64,000 nt of DNA from Pasteurella sp049670895. Its GTDB lineage: Bacteria; Pseudomonadota; Gammaproteobacteria; Enterobacterales; Pasteurellaceae. The translations under genes were made by a program, and so were the position numbers. The notes below the pieces were generated by a model. That model was not told the origin of the DNA, did not search any database, and saw only the letters and a program-made list of their open reading frames with translations. Within the stretch, counting starts at the first letter, position 1; each line of letters opens with the position of its first letter. The DNA is taken from assembly GCF_049670895.1 (NCBI RefSeq), contig NZ_CP187170.1; one strand, given 5' to 3'. Shown piece after piece: positions 1 through 7,363 of this stretch.

Positions 1-28
1 CGCCATAGGACGATAGGGCACTCGTACA

Positions 29-206
29 TTAAGATAACGAGATGTAAACTCTCTTTGACTTCTGCTTCAACCAAGGGACTTTAGCTTTGACATTAATTTC
101 GCCATAGATATTATTCCCCTATATACTTTTCCTGTTACTTTTAACTCAACCACATCATCTAATTGGCTTACTTTTCGGCTAACCAAATCCCATAATTCAT
201 AGTCAC
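29..206 (-). pseudogene. Frameshifted fragment of an unrecognised small protein
   Basis: On the minus strand one frame reads protein-like sequence (QLDDVVELKVTGKVYRG) and then runs off-frame. The next frame continues it (NNIYGEINVKAKVPW...) to a stop at 29-31. Adding one G to the G4 run at 116-119 would join the two halves into a single reading frame. There is no upstream ATG in frame, and the fragment overlaps the 3' end of the neighbouring membrane-protein gene. I do not recognise the family. The reading is an inference from protein-likeness only. Confidence 0.35.
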
Positions 207-554
207 ATTACAAAGTATGTAGCCAAAACCATAAACAAATATATAAAGATATTTCACTCTGCTTTTTTCTAAATCAACGGGGGTTTTTGTTAAAACGCTA
301 CCCCAGATAATTTTAATCATACACATAAACACAAAGTTCATAAAATAAACTCCATAATATATGAATACTTCTTTAAACAAAACATCAAAAAAATAAGAAG
401 GAAAGAATCTTTGGTAGATTATACTAAAAGAAACAACCAACACTAACAGTAGCGAAATTATAATAAATACCCAGTAAAAATATTTACCATTTCTTTTATA
501 AAAAACTAAGAAACCTATAAATAAGCATAAAAAATAATGAAGATAATTAATCAT
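168..554 (-). CDS. Hypothetical four-helix membrane protein
   Basis: A 128-residue, strongly hydrophobic protein rich in Phe, Tyr and Ile. About four transmembrane segments can be drawn (roughly residues 5-20, 24-46, 62-85 and 100-122), with a short basic stretch (KSRVK) before the last one. I chose the ATG at 554 because GAGG lies about 7 bases upstream; an in-frame GTG at 566 would add four residues. The family is not recognised. It sits in an AT-rich block of small, mostly broken genes on the same strand, so it is probably accessory. No function can be assigned. Confidence 0.5.
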   Translation of the reverse strand: MINYLHYFLCLFIGFLVFYKRNGKYFYWVFIIISLLLVLVVSFSIIYQRFFPSYFFDVLFKEVFIYYGVYFMNFVFMCMIKIIWGSVLTKTPVDLEKSRVKYLYIFVYGFGYILCNVTMNYGIWLAEK

Positions 555-566
555 CACAAACCTCAC

Positions 567-797
567 TTTAAACTAAACTCTTGTCATAATATCGCCAGAA
601 TTTATATCAACTTGTACAGACTTTTAATCCAAGCCACATAGTCAACTCACCGAATAAAAAGAGAAAAGATGCCTTTAATTTCCTCGTTTCTTTTGACATA
701 ACCTTTCCTTATTCATATTTTAAAACATGGAAAACACTATTATTTGATAAACTTTCAATATCATACATGCCACTACTTGATTTAGTGTCAATCTAAA
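567..797 (-). other. Gap with short degraded coding remnants
   Basis: No convincing gene. On the minus strand a short protein-like stretch (IDTKSSSGMYDIESLS...) without a start codon ends at a stop at 709-711. It is followed by a 30-codon ORF (699 down to 607) with a good AAGGAAAGG ribosome-binding sequence. Both could be remains of lost genes between the SMI1-like gene and the membrane protein. The mini-ORF may be fortuitous. Confidence 0.25.
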
Positions 798-1190
798 CTA
801 ATATTGTATTGAAGGATTTTCACTTAATAAAAATTCTTCTAAACTTTTCGCTTGAAATTTTAGATCATCTAACAGTAAAGAGCCTAATCCGTTAGCATAT
901 ATATGCCCTGTCTTATATTCCATTAGAATCGCAACACCGCCATTATTATCTCCAATCATAATATATTCTGGAAGGTAAAAACTTATTTCATAATCTTTAT
1001 TTCGCAGAAAAACCTCCTCAATCTCTAATAAAATAAAGTGTTCTGCCTGTAATCCATTAGATATAAGAAGAAACTCTACATAGGAATGAGGGAGCGTAAA
1101 ATTATGATTTCTCGTTATTTCTCGTATTACATTTATATCTGCAGCTTTATTTAGTTCAAAACCCTTATTTAGTAATATTGTTTGATTCAT
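798..1190 (-). CDS. SMI1/KNR4 (SUKH) family protein, probable orphan immunity protein
   Basis: A 130-residue protein with the SMI1/KNR4 layout: an N-terminal helix, a Pro-containing turn followed by Y-x-x-F-L and a Asn-Gly turn (LPHSYVEFLLISNGL, about residues 34-48), then a strand-rich part with I-G-D-N-N-G-G (about 84-90), and a C-terminal helix (LEEFLLSENP) typical of the fold. In bacteria this superfamily mostly supplies immunity proteins for polymorphic or contact-dependent toxins; that is family knowledge. No intact toxin gene is next to it, so it would be an orphan. The neighbours are small, partly broken genes on the same strand. Length is normal for a single SUKH domain. Confidence 0.7.
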   Translation of the reverse strand: MNQTILLNKGFELNKAADINVIREITRNHNFTLPHSYVEFLLISNGLQAEHFILLEIEEVFLRNKDYEISFYLPEYIMIGDNNGGVAILMEYKTGHIYANGLGSLLLDDLKFQAKSLEEFLLSENPSIQY

Positions 1191-1251
1191 TAAATACCCC
1201 TAGCAAATTAAAATATTGCATTTAAATTAAACTTATTCATTATTTACTCCA

Positions 1252-1890
1252 TCAAAAAGGGCCGATTCTCTTGCCATCTTTATTTTTACTTACATCATTT
1301 AAAATATCACGAATAAGTTGACGATCTTCATATTGCTTAGCAAAGAATACTATCTCATGACGATTCTGTTCTGAATATAAATATGAGGATGCCAATATAT
1401 AAATAAATGGACTAATGACCTGAGTCATATTCTTTAAATAATGTGCTTGAGAAATATAATTCATCACTTTTTTGAAATCCTCATCCTTCAAAATCATTTT
1501 CCTTGCATACAACGCTGCACAAGCACCTGCAGCTTTCAAGGTATTATTTGATGCTAAGGCATCATAAACAAAAGATAAATTTTCTGATTCCGCATTTTCT
1601 AAATACACAATCGCTAACGTGAGAGCAAAATAAATTACCGTAGCAGGATGATCTCGATTGAGGAGTGCTTTTAAATAATCAATTTCCTCTACACACTCTT
1701 TCACTGCAAGGGCATGAATTAAATACATCTGTGTTTCCCACGCCTTCGGTTTTTCTATTTCGCCAGCTAATGCCTCATGTAAGTAAGAACCATAGCCTTT
1801 TAAGCGTCCTTTTAGGATTTGCTTTGCCGCTTTTTTAATTACTGGTGAACATCCTGAATTCAGTTCTTCTAAATATTGTATATCATTCTC
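1252..1890 (-). pseudogene. HEAT-like alpha-helical protein with damaged 5' end
   Basis: The frame is open and protein-like well upstream of the first ATG. The segment 1729-1890 reads a helical stretch (ENDIQYLEELNSGCSPVIKK...) that belongs to the same protein, but it hits a stop at 1891-1893 and has no in-frame ATG, GTG or TTG start. An ATG at 1892-1894 lies one base out of frame, so a one-base change at the start codon region explains the break. The shorter ATG at 1728 would still give a 158-residue product. The sequence is all-helical with HEAT/Armadillo-like repeats (alternating Leu/Ala helices). Similar small helical proteins are common in toxin-immunity islands, but I cannot name the family. 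Confidence 0.5.
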
Positions 1891-2111
1891 TCATTCTTAA
1901 AATTATTAAAGTATTATACTATCAGTATTCCTATTCTGAGCTTGAGTTAAACTTTGTCAATTTAAATCATCTCTATTACCATTATATGCTCTCGGATATA
2001 CATGATTCATAACGATAACCCCACTTTCCCCTTGTGGAGGGAAATATTAAACAAGTTTTATCTCGGATAATGTCATATTTATAATAGAGGGGTTGGAAGA
2101 TAACGCTGATA

Positions 2112-2639
2112 TTAAAAAAACTTATTGATCTTCCCTGCCTTAACGAGTTGTAAAAGAGTATCTGAGATATATTCTTTTCGAGCAATGCCATACATTTCAA
2201 CTATTTGATAAGGTAAATATTTTTTTATCCAGTTCACTAACTTTTTATAAAAGTCATCAACCTCTTTGGGTTTACTTACTTCTTTGCCATCTTCCCAATA
2301 TTTTATTTGCATATAAAGACGTCCTGGTGAAATTCTTCCTTCGCTTAACCTTAAAATTGAATTCCTAAATTCGATTAATGGGGAATATAATTCATCAACA
2401 TGTTCAAATTCTTGTTCTGATGCCATAGCAATAAGTTTTTTTATTTTTATGTCGCCAAATTCAGGTTTATAAATATAACCATGCAAATATCCTTGCTCTG
2501 TTCTAAAATCTTCAGGTTCAGCATTAAAATAATTAGTAAAATCACGGTGAAAAATAAATTGCCCACCCAATTCTTTTACATAAGCTAAAAAGGATTTTTC
2601 TGTTTCAAGATCCATATAATAATTAATCTGTTTACTCAT
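2112..2639 (-). CDS. Hypothetical 175-residue protein, possible immunity protein
   Basis: An intact 175-residue soluble, charged protein with no signal peptide or membrane segment. It starts MSKQINYYMDLETEKSF and has a mixed alpha/beta pattern with a helical C-terminal third. I do not recognise the family. The ATG at 2639 lies only 18 bases after the stop (2658-2660) of what looks like the C-terminal end of another protein in the frame-corrected reading upstream. That toxin-tip/immunity spacing suggests, by position only, an immunity role. Confidence 0.5.
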   Translation of the reverse strand: MSKQINYYMDLETEKSFLAYVKELGGQFIFHRDFTNYFNAEPEDFRTEQGYLHGYIYKPEFGDIKIKKLIAMASEQEFEHVDELYSPLIEFRNSILRLSEGRISPGRLYMQIKYWEDGKEVSKPKEVDDFYKKLVNWIKKYLPYQIVEMYGIARKEYISDTLLQLVKAGKINKFF

Positions 2640-2657
2640 TATTTTAGCCTACCTATC

Positions 2658-2839
2658 CTATGCATGATAAATAACATCTTCTCCATTATAAGCAGGAGAA
2701 CCTTTAATATCTGTAATTGCTTTACGTCCTCTAGATACAGGTAAATATCCCCATATTCTGTTTGCAATGTTTGCGAAGGTTTTTTCAAACTATAGCCAAC
2801 TAGATGCACTTCAACGACATGACCTGATTTATGAACCAT
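2658..2839 (-). pseudogene. Frameshifted C-terminal fragment, possible toxin tip
   Basis: From the ATG at 2839 one frame reads MVHKSGHVVEVHLVGYSLKK and then turns into unlikely sequence. The adjoining frame continues with plausible protein (FANIANRIWGYLPVSRGRK... ending DVIYHA) to a stop at 2658-2660. Adding one base to the A6 run (plus-strand T run 2780-2785) makes a single 60-residue ORF. It sits directly upstream of an intact small gene, the usual place of a toxin C-terminus before its immunity gene. Family not recognised; the toxin idea is inference from position. Confidence 0.4.
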
Positions 2840-2841
2840 CT

Positions 2842-2987
2842 GGGGCTTTAGGAATAAAACAAACGACGACTCTCACAACTGCTTTTATCAATGCTGAAAA
2901 ATCAAAGAGCACATCACCGCTTGCTCTGTGTGGCAAAAAATACAAGTCAATCGTTACAAATGAGCTGCACCATGGGGATCTTAATTA
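2842..2987 (-). other. Unexplained coding-like stretch
   Basis: On the minus strand one frame is open and protein-like (SGDVLFDFSALIKAVVRV...) from near 2985 to a stop close to the next fragment, but it has no start codon. An ORF on the plus strand (2767-2991) crosses the same bases. Neither can be assigned. It is probably another remnant in this eroded block. Confidence 0.2.
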
Positions 2988-3410
2988 TTAGATATAATGT
3001 TTTTTCCACTTATTATCAAATGAGTCAAACCAATCTTTTCTATCTATTAGCCATTTTTCATCTTTATATACCATAGTATATCGATATGTGGTTTTGGTTC
3101 TATTTTATTCCGTAATAAAAAAACATATTTTATTTTTTGTGACTATTTCATATTTATCAATGGATAAGAAATGAATGTCATAGCCAGGTATATCTGAGCA
3201 GTGTCCAGTTATACTTTTAGATAACTTGGGCGTGCAGTATTGATTAATAATAGGTGTTAAACTGGAGGTGATCTCGGCATTAATCTTTTCGTCAAAACCT
3301 TCTTTTTGTATTAGGTTATATGAATTAATATTCCACGCGTTTATTACTTTAAAAAAATCAAGCAAGGTTTTCTTGGCTAAATTTAAATTTTCAAGACTAA
3401 TTTTTTCCAT
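2988..3410 (-). pseudogene. NTF2-like immunity-type gene interrupted by an in-frame stop
   Basis: The frame from ATG 3410 gives 101 residues and stops at TAA 3105-3107. Reading on in the same frame gives a further 38 codons of clearly protein-like sequence (TYRYTMVYKDEKWLIDRKDW...) to a stop at 2988-2990, for a total of about 140 residues. The composition of the tail, a long strand ending Y-K-D-E-K-W-L-I followed by a Trp-rich end, is like NTF2-fold proteins that serve as immunity proteins in toxin islands. One nonsense change explains the split. Whether the truncated form is still made is unknown. Confidence 0.5.
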
Positions 3411-3473
3411 AAGATACCTCTCTTATTTGGTTTTTTTAAATAATTGTCCTAAGACTTTTTGTCCATTTTAGAT

Positions 3474-3690
3474 CTAAACGAAGATAAGTGCCCGTTTGCT
3501 GTTGATGTCAGTAAAAAATTCAACTAGTCGTGATAAACTTGCAGTAGCAGAGGCGATATTATCAGTTTTTTTATAAGTTTTCTCTTTTCCATATTTTCCT
3601 TCATCAAAACTGATTCTTTTTTATCTATCAACCAAGCATTGTTTTTTGGGGTATTTTGTACCATTTCATATATAGGGACATAAAAAAGTC
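3474..3690 (-). pseudogene. 5'-truncated, frameshifted gene fragment
   Basis: One minus-strand frame reads YVPIYEMVQNTPKNNAWLI, another continues as SFDEGKYGKEKTYKK... to a stop at 3474-3476. Adding one base to the A6 run (plus-strand T run 3617-3622) joins them. The 5' end merges with the terminator of the upstream TPR operon, so this looks like the junction where the eroded island meets the next operon. Family not recognised. Confidence 0.35.
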
Positions 3691-3717
3691 GCCCTAATCA
3701 TTGATAGTAGAGCGACC
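3682..3717 (-). terminator. Rho-independent terminator of the eight-gene cluster
   Basis: On the minus strand GTCGCTCTA (3716-3708) pairs with TAGGGCGAC (3696-3688), a 9-bp stem with one G-U pair and an 11-base loop, followed by six T (3687-3682). It lies 17 bases after the stop codon of the last TPR gene. Confidence 0.8.
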
Positions 3718-3733
3718 ATTTAACAGCATTTAC

Positions 3734-4336
3734 TCACAAACTTTCCGCTAGCAACCCATTCAGTTTATTAATATCCACGGCGGCGAGGTGATGTCTGCCT
3801 TTTTGTTGGTAGTAGTCGATTCGGAGTTGAAGGGCTTCGATCAGTTCTTCTTGGTGTTCTCCTCGTTCAAAGGTAAATATGGCTTGATTGAGCATTGGCA
3901 ATGCTTTGTCTTGATCTTGGAGGGCATACACTTTATATAAAATCAAACGGGCTTTGCCTCGGATATGCTCAGTGCGTGTTTTGAGCAATAAGGCTTTCAT
4001 GAGCTGTTCTGCCTCATCAAGCTGGTGAAGGCTCAGCAAAATCTGAGCCTGTAATAAATGACAATAATGGCATTCCTCTAAATGATGTTGCTGTATAAAG
4101 ATTTGTTCTGCCTCCGATAACACTTGAGAGGCATTTTCATACTCCTGCAACAAATAATAGGTGTTGGCGAGATTCATGCGTGTTCTTGCTCGGTGAATAC
4201 CTAAATCATAATGATCTTCGATCGCAAGACTATTTAAAAAATACTGGATCGCTTGTTGATAATTACCCGCATGAATTGACAACATCGCATCTTTATTATG
4301 TTGTTTCAGTAACATGGCAATGGCTTCTGCACTCAT
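3734..4336 (-). CDS. TPR-like adaptor protein, last gene of the patatin-associated cluster
   Basis: A 200-residue all-helical protein with tetratricopeptide-like repeats: paired helices with the small/large residue pattern (for example AGNYQQAIQYFLNSLAIED near 24-42, then NLANTYYLLQEYENASQVL near 54-72, and a third near 93-112). There is no signal peptide, so it is cytosolic. The start at 4336 has AGAGG upstream. It follows the 151-residue helical gene by 33 bases and is followed by a strong terminator, so it is the distal gene of the operon. TPR proteins scaffold protein-protein contacts (family knowledge); the partners here are presumably the other products of the cluster (inference). Confidence 0.65.
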   Translation of the reverse strand: MSAEAIAMLLKQHNKDAMLSIHAGNYQQAIQYFLNSLAIEDHYDLGIHRARTRMNLANTYYLLQEYENASQVLSEAEQIFIQQHHLEECHYCHLLQAQILLSLHQLDEAEQLMKALLLKTRTEHIRGKARLILYKVYALQDQDKALPMLNQAIFTFERGEHQEELIEALQLRIDYYQQKGRHHLAAVDINKLNGLLAESL

Positions 4337-4369
4337 AACCGACCTCTTTTTATTCCCTTTATTATTCCC

Positions 4370-4825
4370 CTATTTTTCCCCAGCACCACAAGAGGCTAAT
4401 GCGGTCATTTCTTGTTTAACCACCGTTTGGCGTTTGCTGGACAGATAAGGATAAATCAGCTGATAAATCAGATAGGCATCGCTGTAATTGCGTGCTTGTT
4501 CTAGCTCGATGCCTTTTTTCAGTAAAGCCAGTGAAATGGGATTAATTAACACTTTGGCTTGTTGACGTTGAGCCTCATCTACACTGAAATTTAAAGCATT
4601 CACGGCACAGGCTAACGCATCTTGTAATCGTTCTTCCATTACCATTAAATTGGTTAAACAAATGTATGCCATGCGTTTGGCTTCTTGATACTGCACCAGA
4701 TCGCTGAGTGCCACAATTTCATGGTAAATTTGCTCGGCACGTCGATAATTTTTTTGTTCCACTAACACATAGGCAACATTAAACATTTCTTTGTATTTTT
4801 TTGTAACAACATCTGCAATATCCAT
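4370..4825 (-). CDS. Small TPR-like helical protein
   Basis: A 151-residue all-helical protein with TPR-like helix pairs (MFNVAYVLVEQKNYRRAEQI, near 14-33; a further pair near 100-125 with EQARNYSDAYLIYQLIYPYL). It has an AGAGAGGAAATT ribosome-binding region and starts 22 bases after the Pro/Thr-rich gene. It resembles the TPR protein encoded just downstream in general plan but not closely in sequence. No catalytic motif is visible. A scaffold or adaptor in the assembly encoded by this cluster is the most economical guess. Confidence 0.55.
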   Translation of the reverse strand: MDIADVVTKKYKEMFNVAYVLVEQKNYRRAEQIYHEIVALSDLVQYQEAKRMAYICLTNLMVMEERLQDALACAVNALNFSVDEAQRQQAKVLINPISLALLKKGIELEQARNYSDAYLIYQLIYPYLSSKRQTVVKQEMTALASCGAGEK

Positions 4826-4847
4826 AATTTCCTCTCTTTTTTTCCCG

Positions 4848-5840
4848 TTAGAATGACATCGTGATTTTCATTAAATTTCGCATTTGTCCCCTCTCTTTTT
4901 CATGCGAAAAATTTAACGATAACCCAGTTAGGCGAAGGGGTGCCATGGTGAAATGCGGATTTTTTGCTGGCATGGGTTTCTCGTTTTTGACTTTACGCAG
5001 TGTTTGAGTTGGGTAATTCGTGCTGTGGTTATCCCTTTTTGACGGCTTAAAGGGAGACGTGGTTGAGCGTGGCGAAACAAAAAGTGCGGTAGGTTTTGAC
5101 GATTTTTTTTGATTCGCCACCTGTAATTGAAAATCGGTACGAAAAGTGCGGTCACTTTTCATGGTGTTTTGCACTTTCGTCCGTGCTTTTCTCGGTGATG
5201 TGGTTAACTGGTTTTGTGGTTTTGTCGATATCACCTCACTTGGATATGTTTTATTGTTTATGCCCGTCTTCGGGCGAGGTTGACGCAAGGTTAAGGGGGT
5301 GAATGGTGATGTGGTTAACTGGTTTTGTGGTTTTGTCGATATCACCTCACTTGGATATGTTTTATTGTTTATGCCCGTCTTCGGGCGAGGTTGACGCAAG
5401 GTTAAGGGGGTGAATGTGGTGTGACGGCAGGGCAAAGGCGATGATGTTTTCAATTTCTGATGCGTTTCTTCCTGCTTGAATGCGGTGTTGAATGCCTTGT
5501 TCACCACAACATTGTCGCCTTTTTTCTCGTCCATTTCATGCATGTACTTAGCAAATTCTGCCTTAGCACGGATCACAGCTTCCTGTGGTGCTTTCTCTTG
5601 CTCGATTGGCATTGCTATCTCAAATAAATCCGCAGTCAAATCTGGCACATCCGTTTCTTCAAGATCGAGCGACGGGGAAGATTGTGCAGGCAATATTGAT
5701 GATTCTGGCAATACTGGCGGATCGGGCAAGGCTTGTTCAGGCTCTACAGGGCGTTGTTCATCATTGTCATCATATTCTTCGGAAAAAATATCCGTGGTTA
5801 ATAACAATAAGCCTGTTTGCGGTAAAGGGGAATCGCTCAT
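4848..5840 (-). CDS. Disordered Pro/Thr-rich protein with a 37-residue tandem duplication
   Basis: A 330-residue low-complexity protein. The N-terminal third is acidic and rich in Pro, Glu and Asp (residues 20-110), the middle and C-terminal part is basic and rich in Thr, Pro, Lys and Asn. Residues about 142-215 hold two perfect copies of a 37-residue unit beginning FTPLTLRQPRPKTG. The last 30 residues (APLRLTGLSLNFSHEKER...) look more ordered and strand-forming. Two uptake signal cores lie inside the coding region (5082-5090 and 5144-5152). There is no signal peptide. The start is supported by GGAG before ATG 5840. The family is not recognised. A flexible linker or tether in the same complex is inference from charge pattern and position. 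Confidence 0.6.
   Translation of the reverse strand: MSDSPLPQTGLLLLTTDIFSEEYDDNDEQRPVEPEQALPDPPVLPESSILPAQSSPSLDLEETDVPDLTADLFEIAMPIEQEKAPQEAVIRAKAEFAKYMHEMDEKKGDNVVVNKAFNTAFKQEETHQKLKTSSPLPCRHTTFTPLTLRQPRPKTGINNKTYPSEVISTKPQNQLTTSPFTPLTLRQPRPKTGINNKTYPSEVISTKPQNQLTTSPRKARTKVQNTMKSDRTFRTDFQLQVANQKKSSKPTALFVSPRSTTSPFKPSKRDNHSTNYPTQTLRKVKNEKPMPAKNPHFTMAPLRLTGLSLNFSHEKERGQMRNLMKITMSF
5194..5415. repeat. Perfect 111-bp tandem duplication inside the Pro/Thr-rich gene
   Basis: Bases 5194-5304 are repeated as 5305-5415. I compared the copies by eye and saw no difference, and identity stops just after 5416. The unit length is a multiple of three (37 codons), so copy number can change without breaking the frame. 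Absence of divergence points to a recent event or ongoing copy-number change. Confidence 0.9.
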
Positions 5841-5984
5841 TGACGCTCTCCATCATTCGGTTTGGGATTAAGGGGAGAAACAGCCGCAACCTCATCTCCC
5901 CTTGCTTTCTTCACGCTCGCAAGGTCACACTCGCTTTCAGCGAGGTTGTAGTGCGAAAATTTTTTAAAACACACCGCACTTTAT

Positions 5985-6698
5985 TTACCCGTTGGATTGC
6001 TTGTCTGGTGGAGCTTGGTTGCTTGGTGGAATCGGTTTTTTTGGTTTTTCATTACCTATTGGAATCGAATCACTTACGTTCCCCCCTTGACCTAAATTAG
6101 CCCCCATTGCGGTATGCGTACCGCTTTCTGCCTCATTCAAAGGTGCCAGTTTTTTTTCCATTTCCATCGCTTTTAAATCAATAAAACGTTGTATGATGGT
6201 ATTCGGTGGCACAGGCACCAATCTTGTTCGCAAGGTGCTTTCCCCTTCTTGATGGTAGGAATATTTATTGGTGTATTTCGCATCCATCGGTGTGGAATAA
6301 AGCACACGACGTCGAATATAACGATTACGGCCTAATGAGTAATAAATAAATGGTGACCAATACGCATACTGCGGCTCTTTACCTTCTTTCACCGACTCTT
6401 TTTCTTCTGTCATGGAGATGGTCATTTTCACTTCAATAATGCTTTCAGCAAACTGATAAAAGGTCGGCTGAAAGCCCGCCCCAATCATTGAGGTAGTGAT
6501 GGCATGTTTTTCTAGACCATCATCCCCCTGAAAAGTGGGCGTTGGAATGGTGACCATATTATCCTGCCCCATGATTTTCATAATTTCAATGGACTCTAAA
6601 TCCATTTTGTATTGTGCTTCTGCAATGGCTGAACCTAACTTCAATACTAGCTCAGGAAAAGGCACATTGAGAAGTTCTTTTCCTACATTTTGAGTCAT
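5985..6698 (-). CDS. Shared-domain protein, long paralogue (unknown family)
   Basis: 237 residues. Residues 1-166 align along their length with the 169-residue protein encoded next upstream: NVGKELLNVPF near 4-14, then SAIAEAQYKMDLESIEI near 23-39, GAGFQPTFYQF at 73-83, a strand IIEVKMTISMTEE at 87-99, and LRTRLVPVPPN at 156-166. It differs by an insert of about 30 residues (105-138, rich in Tyr and Arg) and a disordered Gly/Pro/Asn tail from about 190. No signal peptide. A very strong AAGGAGG ribosome-binding site suggests high expression. The same strand motifs recur in two more genes of the cluster. Function unknown; an oligomerising structural subunit is a reasonable inference. Confidence 0.65.
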   Translation of the reverse strand: MTQNVGKELLNVPFPELVLKLGSAIAEAQYKMDLESIEIMKIMGQDNMVTIPTPTFQGDDGLEKHAITTSMIGAGFQPTFYQFAESIIEVKMTISMTEEKESVKEGKEPQYAYWSPFIYYSLGRNRYIRRRVLYSTPMDAKYTNKYSYHQEGESTLRTRLVPVPPNTIIQRFIDLKAMEMEKKLAPLNEAESGTHTAMGANLGQGGNVSDSIPIGNEKPKKPIPPSNQAPPDKQSNG

Positions 6699-6822
6699 GT
6701 ATATCCTCCTTAGTTGATGATATTGCAGTGAAAGCTAACACTCTGTATGTGATTCAAACTGATCTATGCGTAAGAAAGATGAATTTGTTTTTTAACTTTC
6801 ACTCAGTTTATGTTGTTTCCTA

Positions 6823-7332
6823 TTAACTTTTTGGTTCCTTTTCTTCTTCCACTTCACCTTTTAATATTTGTTGTTGCCCTTCGGCATAGCGTTCAAGGTA
6901 ACTACGCAAAAACTCATTTGGTGGCAACGGCGTAATTTTGGTTCTGAGTAAACTCGAACCTTCCACGGAATAAGAATATTTACTGGAATAAGAAGCATTG
7001 ACCGATGCTGAGAAACATGCCCACCCCACTTTAGCTTTTGCTGCAATTGATGCCTCTTTAGAGCTAACCATGGTAATGGCGATTTTCACTTCAATAATGG
7101 AATCGGTAAATTGGTAGAAAGTAGGTTGAAAACCAGCGCCTAATAAGGTCACTTTAACATCCCCACTCCCTGATATTTTTGGTAACGTAATTTCTTCCTG
7201 ACCCATTTTTTTCGCAATTTCAACACTGACTAAATCCATCTTGTATTGCCCCTCTGCAATAGCAGAAGCAAGTTGCACCACCATATCACCAAATGGAACA
7301 TTCAAGAGTTCTTGACCAATATTGTGTGCCAT
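6823..7332 (-). CDS. Shared-domain protein, short paralogue (unknown family)
   Basis: 169 residues; the most compact version of the domain shared by four products of this cluster. It has an N-terminal helix (ELLNVPFGDMVVQLASAIAE, 8-27) continuing through YKMDLVSVEIAKKMG (30-44), GAGFQPTFYQF (65-75), a strand IIEVKIAITM (79-88), and SSLLRTKITPLPPN (126-139), then a charged helix. It has a strong AAGGAGG ribosome-binding site. It is followed after 124 bases by its longer paralogue, so the pair probably arose by duplication. No catalytic residues are evident and there is no signal peptide. Not recognised as any family I know. Confidence 0.65.
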   Translation of the reverse strand: MAHNIGQELLNVPFGDMVVQLASAIAEGQYKMDLVSVEIAKKMGQEEITLPKISGSGDVKVTLLGAGFQPTFYQFTDSIIEVKIAITMVSSKEASIAAKAKVGWACFSASVNASYSSKYSYSVEGSSLLRTKITPLPPNEFLRSYLERYAEGQQQILKGEVEEEKEPKS

Positions 7333-7363
7333 AATGTCCTCCTTATAAGAACGGGATACCTAA

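Noticed and set aside
1982..2200. 72-codon ORF on the minus strand
   Set aside because: Overlaps the intact 175-residue gene in another frame, with no ribosome-binding site.
2767..2991. 74-codon ORF on the plus strand
   Set aside because: Lies across minus-strand remnants; no family match recognised and no clear start signal.
5476..6100. Open frames on the plus strand across the Pro/Thr-rich gene
   Set aside because: They are shadows of the low-complexity gene; no start signal or family pattern.
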